Source: JANNSX01 sp031403155 (lineage in GTDB: Bacteria > Pseudomonadota > Alphaproteobacteria > Rhizobiales > Hyphomicrobiaceae). From it: a stretch of DNA of 64,000 nucleotides. Below the pieces are notes generated by a model. The model had not been told where the DNA came from. It saw only the letters and a program-made list of their open reading frames with translations, and ran no database searches. This document shows, piece after piece, positions 25,926-34,670 of this stretch. How positions within the stretch are numbered: position 1 is the first letter of the stretch; each line of letters starts with the position of its first letter. The stretch lies in NCBI GenBank assembly GCA_031403155.1, contig JANNSX010000468.1, forward strand, positions 3,456 to 67,455, in the 5' to 3' direction. The translations under genes were made by a program, and so were the position numbers.

Positions 25926-26112
25926 TTTCTTGTATCGTGGTCCGAGACTTACCGATTCTCTGCCGTCGCCGACAGCACAGCTTAGCGTCGCCGGCAATCG
26001 ATGGCCGCGCTGTGGCGTTCCAGGCACGCAGCAAGACTCTTGCTTGCCGATTCGCCGGCAAACCCGGCGCCGTCTTGACTCTCCCCGAGGCGTCTGGCTC
26101 GATGAACACGCT

Positions 26113-26306
26113 TGTTGGTTCCTCGCGCCGGTTCCGGTGCGAGGTGAAAAGGGAACACGGTCAGCGACGCGGCGGTCCAAACGCCGTAGCCAATCCGTGG
26201 CTGCCCCCGCAACTGTAAGCGGCGAGCTCGCCGGCACCCAGCCACTGGCCGAAAGGCCGGGAAGGCGCCGGCAGCGATCGAGCCGTGAGCCAGGAGACCT
26301 GCCAAC
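26113..26306 (+). promoter_or_regulatory. Cobalamin (adenosylcobalamin-type) riboswitch
   Basis: All hallmark segments of the B12 aptamer occur in order: GGTTCCGGTGCGAGGTG with GAAAAGGGAA, then AATCCGTGGCTGCCCCCGC, the B12 box neighbourhood CAACTGTAAGCGG, then GCCACTGGCCGAAAGGCC GGGAAGGC, and the closing GAGCCGTGAGCCAGGAGACC TGCC. It precedes btuB by about 220 bp. High cobalamin is expected to shut off the downstream btu genes. The region 26307-26524 holds hairpin-capable sequence (for example ACCCG and CGGGT arms between about 26350 and 26405) that may be the expression platform. Confidence 0.96.
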
Positions 26307-26524
26307 AGCGGTCGCCCATCCCGTGCGCGGGGCGTGCACAGGAGCGGACACCCGTAGTGGCGACACGTGTCTCGTGCCGAAAGGCGCATGGGTGTCTGCG
26401 GGTTGGGAAGCAGTCTGATCGGGCCGTCGAGCCGCCACAGGTGGGCGCCGCCCGGACCAGCACCAGCACATCCTCACGTCTTCAGGCCCGCGGCGTTTGT
26501 CATCGCCATCGTGGGGGTTTGCTC

Positions 26525-28492
26525 ATGTCTTGTTCGTTTCGAAACTATCTCCTCGGCTCTGCAGCGCTCCTGATGCTGCCGTGCCTCTCCTGGTCCGCTT
26601 CGGCGCAAGAGGGCACGACGCTCGCACCCATCATCGTCGAAAGCGCCGATCTCGGCCTGACGCCGGTACCGGTGGAAAAACTCGGCTCCTCGGTCACGGT
26701 GGTGACGCGTGAGGAGATCGAGAACAAGCAGGCCAAGCACGTCGCCGATGTTCTGCGTACCGTGCCCGGCCTCTCCGTCAATCGAACCTCGACGGCCGGA
26801 AGCGTCACGCAAATCCGCGTGCGCGGCGCGGAGGCGAACCACGTGCTGGTTCTGATCGACGGCGTCGAGATCAACTCGACCACCGACGGCGAGTTCGACT
26901 TTTCCGATCTCCTCGTCGACGACATCGAGCGCATCGAGGTCGTGCGCGGTCCGCAGAGCGGCCTGTGGGGCGCCAACGCCCTGTCGGGCCTCATCAACAT
27001 CGTGACGCGGCGGGGTGACGGACCGGCCCGGGTGCATGCAAGTGCCGAGGCCGGCTCCTTCAACACGCGCTCTTTCTCACTCGGCGCCAGCGGCGGCGGC
27101 GAGCACGCCTGGGGTTCCATCAGCGGCTCGGGCCTGGAGACGGACGGCTTCAACATCTCCGACAACGGCATCGAGGACGACGGCTCACGCATCGTCAATT
27201 TCCAGGCGCGCGGTGGACTAAAGCTGCATCCCTGGTTCACCGTCGAGGGCTTCGTGCGCGATATGGACAAGCGGGCGGACTTCGATTCCTTCGGCGCGGC
27301 GCCCGGCGCGATTGCGGGAGATTTGGCCGAATCCGTCGATCAGGATGGCCTGCAGACACTCTCGAACACGCTCGCGACCGGCGGCACGCTGACGATCGAT
27401 CCCTTCGACGGTGTCTGGAAGACGCAACTCTTCGCCAACTACAGCGAGACGGATCGCAAGAACCTCGATCCAATCTTCGGCAACAGCTCGAACTTGGGCC
27501 AGCGAGATCGTTTCGGAGCCTCTTCGTCGCTGACGCTCGATGCGCCGGACCAGAGCATGCGCCACGTCATCACGGGCCTTGTCGAGCAGGAGGCGGAGAC
27601 CTTCGAGATTTCTTCCGACCCGGCCGAGCGTGCCCGCGAAAAGTCGAGCGTGGCCGGTGAAATCCGCGGCGAATACTTCGATCAGCTGTTCCTGTCCGGC
27701 GCGCTCCGCCACGACGACAGCGACGTGTTCGGGCCCTTTGACACCTATCGTCTCGCCGCCGCCTGGCTCTTCCGCCAGACTGAGACGCGCTTCCACGGCA
27801 GCTACGGCACGGGCGTCGTCTTCCCGACCATGTTCGAGCAGTTCGGCTTCATCCCGGGCTTCTTCACACCCAATCCCGATCTGCTGCCGGAGGAGTCCGT
27901 GGGCTGGGATGTGGGTGTCGAGCAGACGTTCATCGATGGTCGCGTCGTCGTGGACGTGACCTATTTCGAGCAGAACCTGACGAACGAGATTTTCTCGACC
28001 TTCTCAGGCCCGCCGGTCAATCTCTTGGGCGAGAGCTTGCGCAAAGGCGTCGAGGTGTCGGCGACCCTCAGGCCAACCGACGATCTCGACGTCATCGTCA
28101 CCTACACCAATTTGGATGCAACCGATTCCACAGGTCTCGCCGAAGTGCGCCGGCCGGAACATGCGGCCAGCCTTTCGGCTAACTGGCGCTTCAACGAGGG
28201 GCGGGGACTGCTCTCGGGTGGCGTCATCTACAATGGCGAGATGAAGGACGTCGGCTTCGATGCATTCACCTTCGCGCAGCGCGACGTGATGCTCGATGCC
28301 TACACGGTCGTCAACATCGGGGCGCGCTATGCGGTGTCCGACCAGATCGACATCTATGGCCGCCTCGAGAATGCGCTGGATGAGGACTACGAGGAGACCT
28401 TCGGCTTCAATACCGCGGGCTTCGCGGCCTATGGCGGCATCAAGATCCGCCTCGAGGAGCCCGAGCCGGCGGTCGCGGAGACGCTGAAGTAG
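26525..28492 (+). CDS. btuB: TonB-dependent outer membrane cobalamin receptor BtuB
   Basis: This 655-residue outer membrane receptor has a signal peptide ending near ASAQ. A TonB-box-like segment (TLAPIIVES) comes next, then the plug domain with VTREEIENKQAKHVADVLRTVPG, RVRGAEANHVLVLIDGVE and IERIEVVRGPQSGLWGANALSG. The rest is a 22-strand barrel that ends in the aromatic-rich C-terminus with GGIKIRLEE before a short tail. The barrel lacks an obvious terminal Phe, having a short added tail. ATG 26525 follows the riboswitch leader; the frame remains open upstream through the riboswitch. Riboswitch control and the btuFCD genes behind it support cobalamin as substrate. Confidence 0.93.
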   Translation: MSCSFRNYLLGSAALLMLPCLSWSASAQEGTTLAPIIVESADLGLTPVPVEKLGSSVTVVTREEIENKQAKHVADVLRTVPGLSVNRTSTAGSVTQIRVRGAEANHVLVLIDGVEINSTTDGEFDFSDLLVDDIERIEVVRGPQSGLWGANALSGLINIVTRRGDGPARVHASAEAGSFNTRSFSLGASGGGEHAWGSISGSGLETDGFNISDNGIEDDGSRIVNFQARGGLKLHPWFTVEGFVRDMDKRADFDSFGAAPGAIAGDLAESVDQDGLQTLSNTLATGGTLTIDPFDGVWKTQLFANYSETDRKNLDPIFGNSSNLGQRDRFGASSSLTLDAPDQSMRHVITGLVEQEAETFEISSDPAERAREKSSVAGEIRGEYFDQLFLSGALRHDDSDVFGPFDTYRLAAAWLFRQTETRFHGSYGTGVVFPTMFEQFGFIPGFFTPNPDLLPEESVGWDVGVEQTFIDGRVVVDVTYFEQNLTNEIFSTFSGPPVNLLGESLRKGVEVSATLRPTDDLDVIVTYTNLDATDSTGLAEVRRPEHAASLSANWRFNEGRGLLSGGVIYNGEMKDVGFDAFTFAQRDVMLDAYTVVNIGARYAVSDQIDIYGRLENALDEDYEETFGFNTAGFAAYGGIKIRLEEPEPAVAETLK

Positions 28493-28508
28493 AAGGCTAG
28501 CGAGAGGC

Positions 28509-29513
28509 ATGGAAGCGATCAGCGTGAACGCTCCGATATTTCATGACGAACTCGCCGCATCCTTTCCTCCCCCTCTTGATGGGGGAGGACGCCGCGCCTT
28601 GGGTTTAGCGTCAGCTAAACCCTTAGGCGCGGTTAGGTGGGGGTGGAAAGGGTGCCGTGAAGTTTGCGGATTGGCCGCCATCATCCTGTTGATGTTGCTG
28701 ACCGTCGCGCAGGCCCTCGCCGCCCCCCCCAAGCGCATCGTCTCCATCAATGTCTGTGCCGATCAACTGGTGCAGATGCTGGCGCCGAAGGAGAGTGTGC
28801 AGGCGCTGAGCTTTCTCGCGGGCGATCCGCAGATGTCGGTGATGGCCGATCAGGCGGCCGGCTATCTGCTCATTCGCGGTCTGGCGGAGGAGGTGCTGCC
28901 GCTCGAGGCCGATCTCGTCATTGCGGGTGTCTACTCGACACCAGCGACAGTCGCCCTCATGCGCCGGCTCGGGCAACGGATTGAGACGTTGCCAATGACC
29001 AATGATCTCGATGGGATTCGTGAGAATGTACGTCTCGTCGCGGACTGGCTCGGACAAGAGGCCGAGGGTCAGCGCATCATCGCCGATTTCGATGCCCGGC
29101 TGGCCGATGTCGCCAAGACCGGGGATGCACAACCCCCAACCGCCATCATCTACTACGTCAACAGTCTCGCCGCTGGACGCGGAACGCTCGCCGACACCGT
29201 GCTGACGGCCGCTGGCTTCCGCAACCTCGCGGCCGAGCAGGGTATCGAGGGCGAGGGCTTTCTTCCCCTCGAGCGCATCATTACCGAACCACCCGGCCTG
29301 ATCGTCCTCGGCAACGGCATCGAGCACTATCGCAGCATCACGGCCGACAATCTCCGCCATCCGGCCCTGCACCGGCTTTTCGAGCGCGTACCACACGTGG
29401 TGCTGGCACAGGCGCTGCTGATGTGCGACACGCCGCACATCATCGAGGCGATCGAGAGCCTGGCGGCGGCACGGGCCGCGATGCCCGCGCGCCAAACCAG
29501 CGTTGCGCCCTGA
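28509..29513 (+). CDS. btuF: Cobalamin ABC transporter periplasmic binding protein (BtuF-like) with repeat-encoded N-terminal extension
   Basis: This is a type III periplasmic binding protein of the BtuF/FepB class. After the signal helix (GLAAIILLMLLTVAQALA) the mature part begins PPKRIVSINVCADQL and continues with EVLPLEADLVIAG and LLMCDTPHIIEAIESL. The frame starts at ATG 28509, 16 bp after btuB. The first 50 or so codons run through a palindromic repeat at 28563-28646, so the signal helix is preceded by an unusual Pro/Gly/Arg-rich segment. No strong in-frame internal start exists except TTG near 28671. Either the repeat is translated or that TTG is used. Its stop overlaps the btuC ATG. 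Confidence 0.85.
   Translation: MEAISVNAPIFHDELAASFPPPLDGGGRRALGLASAKPLGAVRWGWKGCREVCGLAAIILLMLLTVAQALAAPPKRIVSINVCADQLVQMLAPKESVQALSFLAGDPQMSVMADQAAGYLLIRGLAEEVLPLEADLVIAGVYSTPATVALMRRLGQRIETLPMTNDLDGIRENVRLVADWLGQEAEGQRIIADFDARLADVAKTGDAQPPTAIIYYVNSLAAGRGTLADTVLTAAGFRNLAAEQGIEGEGFLPLERIITEPPGLIVLGNGIEHYRSITADNLRHPALHRLFERVPHVVLAQALLMCDTPHIIEAIESLAAARAAMPARQTSVAP
28563..28646 (+). repeat. Palindromic repeat family A, copy 3, inside the btuF 5' coding region
   Basis: The element reads TTTCCTCCCCC, GGGGGAGGAC, then GGGTTTAGC...GCTAAACCC and finishes AGGTGGGGGTG, matching the inverted copy at 233-316. Read in the btuF frame it contains no stop and encodes a Pro/Gly/Arg/Trp peptide. The corresponding frame of copy 2 encodes a similar peptide (FPPPxxGGG, ALGLA, AKPLG, RWG). 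Confidence 0.88.
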
Positions 29514-30514
29514 TGCAGCGCCCTTGGCTCACGCCGGTTCTCGTCATTGCGGTTGCGATTCTATTCCTGGGATCGCTGCTGACCGGCCCGGCGGGTGTCG
29601 GTCTGCTCGAAGGGCTCAACGCGCTCCTCTTTGGCACCTCGGCCGAGCGCGAGACGACGGTGCTCATCATGCGCGAGATCCGACTGCCGCGGGCCTTGCT
29701 CGGTTTGCTCATCGGGGCAGCGCTCGGCCTCTCGGGTGCGGCTTTGCAAGGCTATCTCAGGAACCCCCTCGCCGAACCGGGTCTCATTGGCGTCTCGGCC
29801 GGCGGCACGCTCGGCGCGGTGCTGGCCATTCATACAGGCCTCGCGGGTCTCACTGTGCTGGCACTGCCACTGATGGGACTGGCAGGCGCCTTCGCCGCCG
29901 TGGCCGTCGTGCTGGGGCTTGCGGGCCTACGGGGCGGGCCGATCACGCTCATCCTTGCCGGCGTTGCCGTCACGAGCGTATGCGGGGCGCTGACAGCGCT
30001 CGCTCTCTCGCTGTCCCGCAACCCCTACGCGACCACCGAGATCCTGTTCTGGATGCTGGGCTCGCTCGGCGATCGCTCGCTGCTGCATGCAGGGCTTGCG
30101 GCGCTGCTCATCGTGCCGGGCGCAATCATGCTGCTGTTCACGGCGCGCGCGCTCGAAGCCCTGACGCTCGGGGAGGAGGCGGCGGTCAGCCTCGGCATCG
30201 ACCTCAATCGCAGCCGCTGGCTCGTCGTGCTCGGCGCCGCGCTTGCCGTCGGCGCCTCGACGTCGGTTGCGGGCACCATCGGTTTCGTCGGCCTCGTGGT
30301 GCCGCATCTGATCCGGCCGCTCGTGGGCAATCGTCCGGGCAGGCTGTTGGTGCCGAGCCTGTTGGGAGGCGCCGCTCTCGTGCTTGGCGCCGATATCGTC
30401 GTCCGCCTGTTCGGCGACACGGGCGAGCTCAAGCTCGGCGTACTGACCTCGATCATCGGCGCACCATTCTTCCTTTATCTGGTTTTGAGATCGCGCAAGG
30501 AGCTTCTGGCATGA
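29513..30514 (+). CDS. btuC: Cobalamin ABC transporter permease (BtuC-like, FecCD family)
   Basis: The 333-residue membrane protein of the FecCD family has the LRLPRALLGLLIGAALGLSGA-type sequence (here REIRLPRALLGLLIG), NPLAEPGLIGVSAGG and the coupling region TIGFVGLVVPHLIRPLVG near the C-terminus. About ten membrane helices are expected. ATG 29513 overlaps the btuF stop (TGATG); the frame is open upstream but reads antisense-like sequence. Its stop overlaps the ATPase gene by four bases. It forms the inner-membrane channel for cobalamin. FecCD proteins also serve iron-siderophores, but the riboswitch and receptor favour B12. Confidence 0.9.
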   Translation: MQRPWLTPVLVIAVAILFLGSLLTGPAGVGLLEGLNALLFGTSAERETTVLIMREIRLPRALLGLLIGAALGLSGAALQGYLRNPLAEPGLIGVSAGGTLGAVLAIHTGLAGLTVLALPLMGLAGAFAAVAVVLGLAGLRGGPITLILAGVAVTSVCGALTALALSLSRNPYATTEILFWMLGSLGDRSLLHAGLAALLIVPGAIMLLFTARALEALTLGEEAAVSLGIDLNRSRWLVVLGAALAVGASTSVAGTIGFVGLVVPHLIRPLVGNRPGRLLVPSLLGGAALVLGADIVVRLFGDTGELKLGVLTSIIGAPFFLYLVLRSRKELLA

Positions 30515-31272
30515 AGCTCGAGGGGCGCAATCTTGCCGTCAGCCTGTCCGGCCGCCGTGTGCTATTGGGCGTATCGGCGGTATGCGACGCAGGGGAGCTC
30601 GTCGGCGTGATCGGCCCCAACGGTGCCGGTAAGTCGACGCTTCTGAAGACACTTGCAGGTGTCGTCGTGCCGGATGCCGGGCAGGTCCTGCTCGATGGAG
30701 CCGATGTATCGGGATTGACCCGCGCGGCGCTCGCGCACCGGCTGGCCTACCTGCCGCAGAGCCGCACCGTGCATTGGCCGGTGAAGGTCGAGGCGCTCGT
30801 CGGCCTTGGCCGGCTGCCCTTTCACGGTTTTGCGATCGAGCTGGATGTGGCGGATCGCGCCGCCGTTGCCAAGGCCTTGGCCGCCGCGCAGGTCGATCAC
30901 CTGGCGAAGCGGCTGACGAGCGAGCTTTCGGGGGGCGAGTTCGCCCGTGTGCTCGTCGCGCGCGCGCTCGCCCAGGAACCAAAGATTCTCATCGCCGACG
31001 AACCTTCCGCAGGTCTCGATCCAGCCCATCAGCTCGCGCTCTTCCGGCACTTCCGGTCGCTGGCCGAAGGCGGCATGGGCGTGATGGTCGCGCTGCATGA
31101 TCTTTCGGCGGCCGCGCGATTCTGTCATCGCCTCGTCATGATGAAGGACGGTGCGGTGCTCGCCGATGGCGCGCCAACTGACGTTTTGACGCCCGTGCTT
31201 CTAAAACAGGCGTTCGACGTGACCGCGGTCCGGGCCGAGATCGACGGCATTCCGGTCGTCGTCGCGCATTGA
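30511..31272 (+). CDS. btuD: Cobalamin ABC transporter ATP-binding protein (BtuD-like)
   Basis: This is a 253-residue single-domain ABC ATPase. It has Walker A GPNGAGKSTLL, Q-loop YLPQSRTVHWP, signature LSGGEFARVLVARALAQ, Walker B ILIADEPSAGLD and switch histidine ALHDL. The sequence class matches the FecE/BtuD/HmuV group of importers. ATG 30511 overlaps the btuC stop in ATGA. It is the last gene of the riboswitch-controlled btuB-F-C-D unit. No terminator is evident behind it. Confidence 0.92.
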   Translation: MKLEGRNLAVSLSGRRVLLGVSAVCDAGELVGVIGPNGAGKSTLLKTLAGVVVPDAGQVLLDGADVSGLTRAALAHRLAYLPQSRTVHWPVKVEALVGLGRLPFHGFAIELDVADRAAVAKALAAAQVDHLAKRLTSELSGGEFARVLVARALAQEPKILIADEPSAGLDPAHQLALFRHFRSLAEGGMGVMVALHDLSAAARFCHRLVMMKDGAVLADGAPTDVLTPVLLKQAFDVTAVRAEIDGIPVVVAH

Positions 31273-31396
31273 GGCGAAATCGGGATCGTCGACAGGGCAA
31301 TTCGCGCGTTGCATCCGTCCACTGTCTGGGCCACGCTTGCAGGGCCAGTGCGCTTTAGGGCGACGGCACCCAATTCAAAACAACAGCGAGGGTCCC

Positions 31397-32410
31397 ATGC
31401 GCGACGAGCGGATACTTCCGCGACGGTTGAACCTGGCGCTGCAAGGCGGCGGGGCGCACGGCGCCTTCACCTGGGGCGTACTCGACCGGCTGCTCGAGGA
31501 GGAGGCGCTATCGATCGACATGGTGAGCGCTGCAAGCGCAGGTGCGGTCAATGCCGTGGCGATGCTGTCTGGTCTAGCCGCCGGTGGTCGTGAAGCGGCG
31601 AGGGCCAAACTCGACGCCGTCTGGCATGCGATCTCCAAGGCCGGGCTGCCGGACTACATCCGCCTCAATCCCTTCCTGGCGGGGCTTGCCCGAGTGCACG
31701 GCCTCGTCTCGCCCTACACCTTCAATCCGCTAGACATCAATCCGCTGAAGGACATCCTTGTCGAGCACATCGACTTCAATCGGTTGCAGGCCAATCCGCC
31801 GGCACGACTCATCATCTCGGCAACCGACGTGGCGACCGGCGAAGCCCGCCTGTTCGACGAGCGCGAGGTCAGCATTGACGTGGTGCTGGCTTCAGCCTCG
31901 TTGCCGACACTCTACCGGCCGGTCGAGATCGGTGGGCGGGCCTATTGGGACGGCGGCTTTTCGGCCAATCCGGATCTCGTGACGCTGGCGGCACGCTCCG
32001 GGACCCCCGATACGCTGCTCGTCCTCCTCAACCCGGTAAGCGTGGACACCGTGCCGCGGCAGGCGGCCGAGATTGCTCACCATGTCAGCCGGATCACCTT
32101 CAACCAGCCCCTGCTCAGGGACCTCCGGGAGCTCGAGGCGAGAAAACACAGCCTCAAGGGCCCTTGGCGCTGGCTCGCACCGGCCGAAGAGAGGCGGATC
32201 GCCCGGCACCGCCTCCACACCCTGTCCGCCGACGCCTATACGGCCGGTTTGGCCCCCGAAAGCCGCCTGCAAACCCACTGGGAACTCTTGTCGCACCTGA
32301 AGTCAGCGGGCCGCACGGAGGCCGATCGATGGCTCGACGGAGGGACGCAGGTAACGGCAACTCGTCAGCTAGGCCCCTGGCCACTCAGCAGAATTCGCCG
32401 CGCGGCCTGA
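31397..32410 (+). CDS. Patatin-like phospholipase/esterase
   Basis: The 337-residue patatin-fold hydrolase has the oxyanion-hole motif GGGAHG at about 17-22, the nucleophile serine in SAASAG (Ser47, where the elbow reads A-A-S-A-G instead of the more common G-x-S-x-G) and the catalytic aspartate in YWDGGFSANP. This is the RssA-like bacterial group. It probably cleaves acyl chains from phospholipids or related esters in the cytoplasm. ATG 31397 was chosen since the family begins about there; the ribosome site is weak. It stands alone between btuD and the DUF1127 gene. Confidence 0.85.
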   Translation: MRDERILPRRLNLALQGGGAHGAFTWGVLDRLLEEEALSIDMVSAASAGAVNAVAMLSGLAAGGREAARAKLDAVWHAISKAGLPDYIRLNPFLAGLARVHGLVSPYTFNPLDINPLKDILVEHIDFNRLQANPPARLIISATDVATGEARLFDEREVSIDVVLASASLPTLYRPVEIGGRAYWDGGFSANPDLVTLAARSGTPDTLLVLLNPVSVDTVPRQAAEIAHHVSRITFNQPLLRDLRELEARKHSLKGPWRWLAPAEERRIARHRLHTLSADAYTAGLAPESRLQTHWELLSHLKSAGRTEADRWLDGGTQVTATRQLGPWPLSRIRRAA

Positions 32411-32546
32411 AGCGGCCCAAGCGCTCTGCCATTGTTACCAATCGGCATATGCGCCAGCCGCATGCCCTGAATGCCCCAGGGGGACTAGTAAACGGCGTTC
32501 TGAATCGTCATATTGCGGTGCAATAACACGGGTAAAGAAGTCCGTG

Positions 32547-32566
32547 CGTCCGGTAACGGCCGGACG
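32547..32566 (+). promoter_or_regulatory. Short hairpin in the DUF1127 5' leader
   Basis: CGTCCGG and CCGGACG arms surround a loop of TAACGG just upstream of the ribosome site (CGGAG) of the DUF1127 gene. DUF1127 messages are often strongly post-transcriptionally regulated. This stem could take part, but that is inference only. Confidence 0.35.
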
Positions 32567-32586
32567 AACCACAACGGAGAATAATC

Positions 32587-32838
32587 ATGAGCAATTTCAA
32601 TAATATGATGCACGGACGCGCGAGCGTCATGGGCTTTGCCATCGAGGCATTGGGCAATGCAATATTCGGCACCGTCGGCCAGTCTTTCAAGGCTGGGCGC
32701 GATCGCCGGGAACTGGGCCGCGAACTGTCGCGTCTGACCGACCGTGAGCTTGCCGATATCGGCCTCTCGCGCGCCGACGTTCCGCGCGGGTTCTGGGACC
32801 AGGTGTCGGTCCACAACCACATCTTCCGCCGGCCCTAA
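32587..32838 (+). CDS. DUF1127 small protein
   Basis: The 83-residue protein has the DUF1127 core near its C-terminus: RRELGRELSRLTDRELADIGLSRADVPRG. The arginine-rich helix followed by the TDRELxDIGLxR pattern is diagnostic. Related small proteins in Agrobacterium and Rhodobacter act in phosphate and carbon metabolism and RNA turnover. The ATG is preceded by GGAG. A strong terminator follows at 32887. It is probably monocistronic and abundant under some stress, as is usual for the family. Confidence 0.9.
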   Translation: MSNFNNMMHGRASVMGFAIEALGNAIFGTVGQSFKAGRDRRELGRELSRLTDRELADIGLSRADVPRGFWDQVSVHNHIFRRP

Positions 32839-32886
32839 TAAACCGCGCTAAGGCCCGGTATCTGCCGGCCCTGACCTGACGAACAC

Positions 32887-32921
32887 AAGCGGCGGTTGCC
32901 CCACGGCGACCGCCGCTTTTC
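32887..32921 (+). terminator. Rho-independent terminator after the DUF1127 gene
   Basis: AAGCGGCGG (32887-32895) pairs with CCGCCGCTT (32910-32918) around a 14-base loop, and the stem is followed by TTTTCG. It lies about 50 bp after the DUF1127 stop. It is the only clear intrinsic terminator in the window. Confidence 0.85.
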
Positions 32922-33040
32922 GTATGACCGCCCTGCCAGGGCTCCATGGCTCGTCTCGCAATCGCGCTTGTGGGGGGGATCGCGCCGCCGCTATATGCTC
33001 GCACGACGATCCAACCATCCCGAAAGACGGAGTGAGCGAC

Positions 33041-33394
33041 ATGTCCCTGAAGCGTCTCGAAGTCGGCCCGCGCATGAGCCAGGTGGTCATCCACAACAAG
33101 ATCGCCTACCTCGCCGGTCAGGTGGCCATGGGCGCCAAGGGCAAATCGGTCGGCGAGCAAACCCAGGACATCCTCAACGCCATCGACAAGCATCTGAACG
33201 CCGCCGGCACCGACAAGACGAAGCTCATCACCACGAACATCTGGCTCGCCGATATCTCCAAATTCGCCGAGATGAACGCCGTCTGGGACAAGTGGGTGTC
33301 CTCGGGCAATACGCCCGCGCGCGCCACCGTCGAGGCCAAGCTCGCCGCGCCCGAATTCACCGTCGAGATCATGGTGACGGCGGCGATCGACTAG
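33041..33394 (+). CDS. RidA-family protein (reactive imine/enamine deaminase)
   Basis: This 117-residue YjgF/YER057c/UK114 protein has the typical segments AYLAGQVAMGAKG, TQDILNAIDKHL, TNIWLADISKFAEMNAVWDKW and PARATVEAKLAAPEFTVEIMVTAA, including the arginine and glutamate of the intersubunit active site. RidA proteins hydrolyse 2-aminoacrylate and other imines formed by amino-acid enzymes. It lies 28 bp before a D-amino-acid dehydrogenase-like gene, whose product would form imines, so a joint role is likely. The ATG at 33041 follows GGAGTGAGCGAC. Confidence 0.88.
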   Translation: MSLKRLEVGPRMSQVVIHNKIAYLAGQVAMGAKGKSVGEQTQDILNAIDKHLNAAGTDKTKLITTNIWLADISKFAEMNAVWDKWVSSGNTPARATVEAKLAAPEFTVEIMVTAAID

Positions 33395-33422
33395 ACCAGA
33401 GGAAAGAGGGGAAGCGGGCTCG

Positions 33423-34670
33423 ATGAAGATAGCGGTTCTGGGCGCCGGCATCGTCGGCATCACGACGGCCTATCAGCTGTTGAAAGACGGCCACAAGGTC
33501 GTGATCGTCGACCGCGAGCCCGAGCCCGCTAACTTCACCTCCTTCTCCAATGCCGGGTTGGTCGCGCCCGGTCACGCCTATGCCTGGGCGTCACCCGCCG
33601 CGCCCGGCATGATGTGGCGCTCGCAGTGGCGCAACGACCAGGCGATCCGCTTCAAACCCCGTCTCGATCCACGCCAATGGTCGTGGATCCGCAAGTTTCT
33701 CGCGGAGTGCACGGCCGAACGCGCCGTCACCAACACGAAGCACAAGGCCCGGCTTTCGATCTATTCGCAGAAGGTGCTGAACGAGGTCGGCGCGGAGACG
33801 CGCATTCCCTATGACCGCGTCAATGGCGGGCTGCTCTACTTTTTCCGCTCTCCTGCGAGCTACGAACGCGGCTCGAAGAAGGCCGACATCCTGCGCAATG
33901 CCGGTATCCCGATCGATTCCATCTCGACGGATCAGGTGATCAAGTTGGACCCGGGCCTCAAGGCCGCGGCCAATCAAATTGCCGGCGCGCTCTACGTCAA
34001 GAGCGACGAGGGTGGAGATTGCCGGATCTTCACCCAGGCGCTCGCCGAGAAATGCCGCGCCATGGGCGCCGAGATCAACCTCTCGACCACCATCAAGAGC
34101 ATCGAGACGAAGAACGGCGAGATCTCGCACGTCGAGACGAGCACCGGCCCGATCCACGCCGATGCCTTTGTGCTGGCGCTCGGCGTCTACAGTCCGGAAT
34201 TCGTCAAGCGCCTCGGCATCAAGCTGCCGGTCTATCCGGTCAAGGGCTATGCCATGACCATTCCGATCAGCGACAAATCGAAAGTCGCGCGGCTGGGCGG
34301 GGTCGATGAGGATAATCTGCTCGCCTATTGCCCGTTCGAGAAGCGGCTGCGCGTCACGGCGACGGCCGAGATCGCGGGCTTCGACACTTCGCACAAGCCG
34401 AGCGACTTCCGCGTCATGTCGGACAGGGTCAAGCAGCTGTTTCCGCAAGGCCTCGATTGGGCGAATGCGAGCTACTGGGCAGGCTTGCGCCCCATGACTC
34501 CGACCGCCATTCCAATCGTCGACCGCTCGCCCATCGCGAATCTGTGGATCAATACCGGCCACGGCCATATGGGTTGGACAATGTCCAACGGCTCAGCCCG
34601 CATTCTCGCCGACCTGATCGCCCAACGCCGCCCCGCCATCGACACGGAAGGACTCCGCTATGAGCATTGA
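33423..34670 (+). CDS. D-amino-acid dehydrogenase-like FAD oxidoreductase (DadA family)
   Basis: The 415-residue flavoprotein starts with the FAD-binding Rossmann motif GAGIVGITTAYQL. It continues with DREPEPANFTSFSNAGLVAPGH, which is close to DadA, and ends with GLRPMTPTAIPIVDRSP and NTGHGHMGWTMSNGSARILADLI. DadA oxidises D-amino acids to imino acids and passes electrons to the respiratory chain at the inner membrane. It has RidA upstream and a racemase-superfamily gene overlapping its 3' end by 11 bases, so an amino-acid catabolic operon is likely. The exact substrate is unknown. Confidence 0.88.
   Translation: MKIAVLGAGIVGITTAYQLLKDGHKVVIVDREPEPANFTSFSNAGLVAPGHAYAWASPAAPGMMWRSQWRNDQAIRFKPRLDPRQWSWIRKFLAECTAERAVTNTKHKARLSIYSQKVLNEVGAETRIPYDRVNGGLLYFFRSPASYERGSKKADILRNAGIPIDSISTDQVIKLDPGLKAAANQIAGALYVKSDEGGDCRIFTQALAEKCRAMGAEINLSTTIKSIETKNGEISHVETSTGPIHADAFVLALGVYSPEFVKRLGIKLPVYPVKGYAMTIPISDKSKVARLGGVDEDNLLAYCPFEKRLRVTATAEIAGFDTSHKPSDFRVMSDRVKQLFPQGLDWANASYWAGLRPMTPTAIPIVDRSPIANLWINTGHGHMGWTMSNGSARILADLIAQRRPAIDTEGLRYEH

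Noticed and set aside
26285..26524. Extension of the btuB frame through the riboswitch
   Set aside because: The segment belongs to the structured leader RNA, and the signal peptide begins at 26525.
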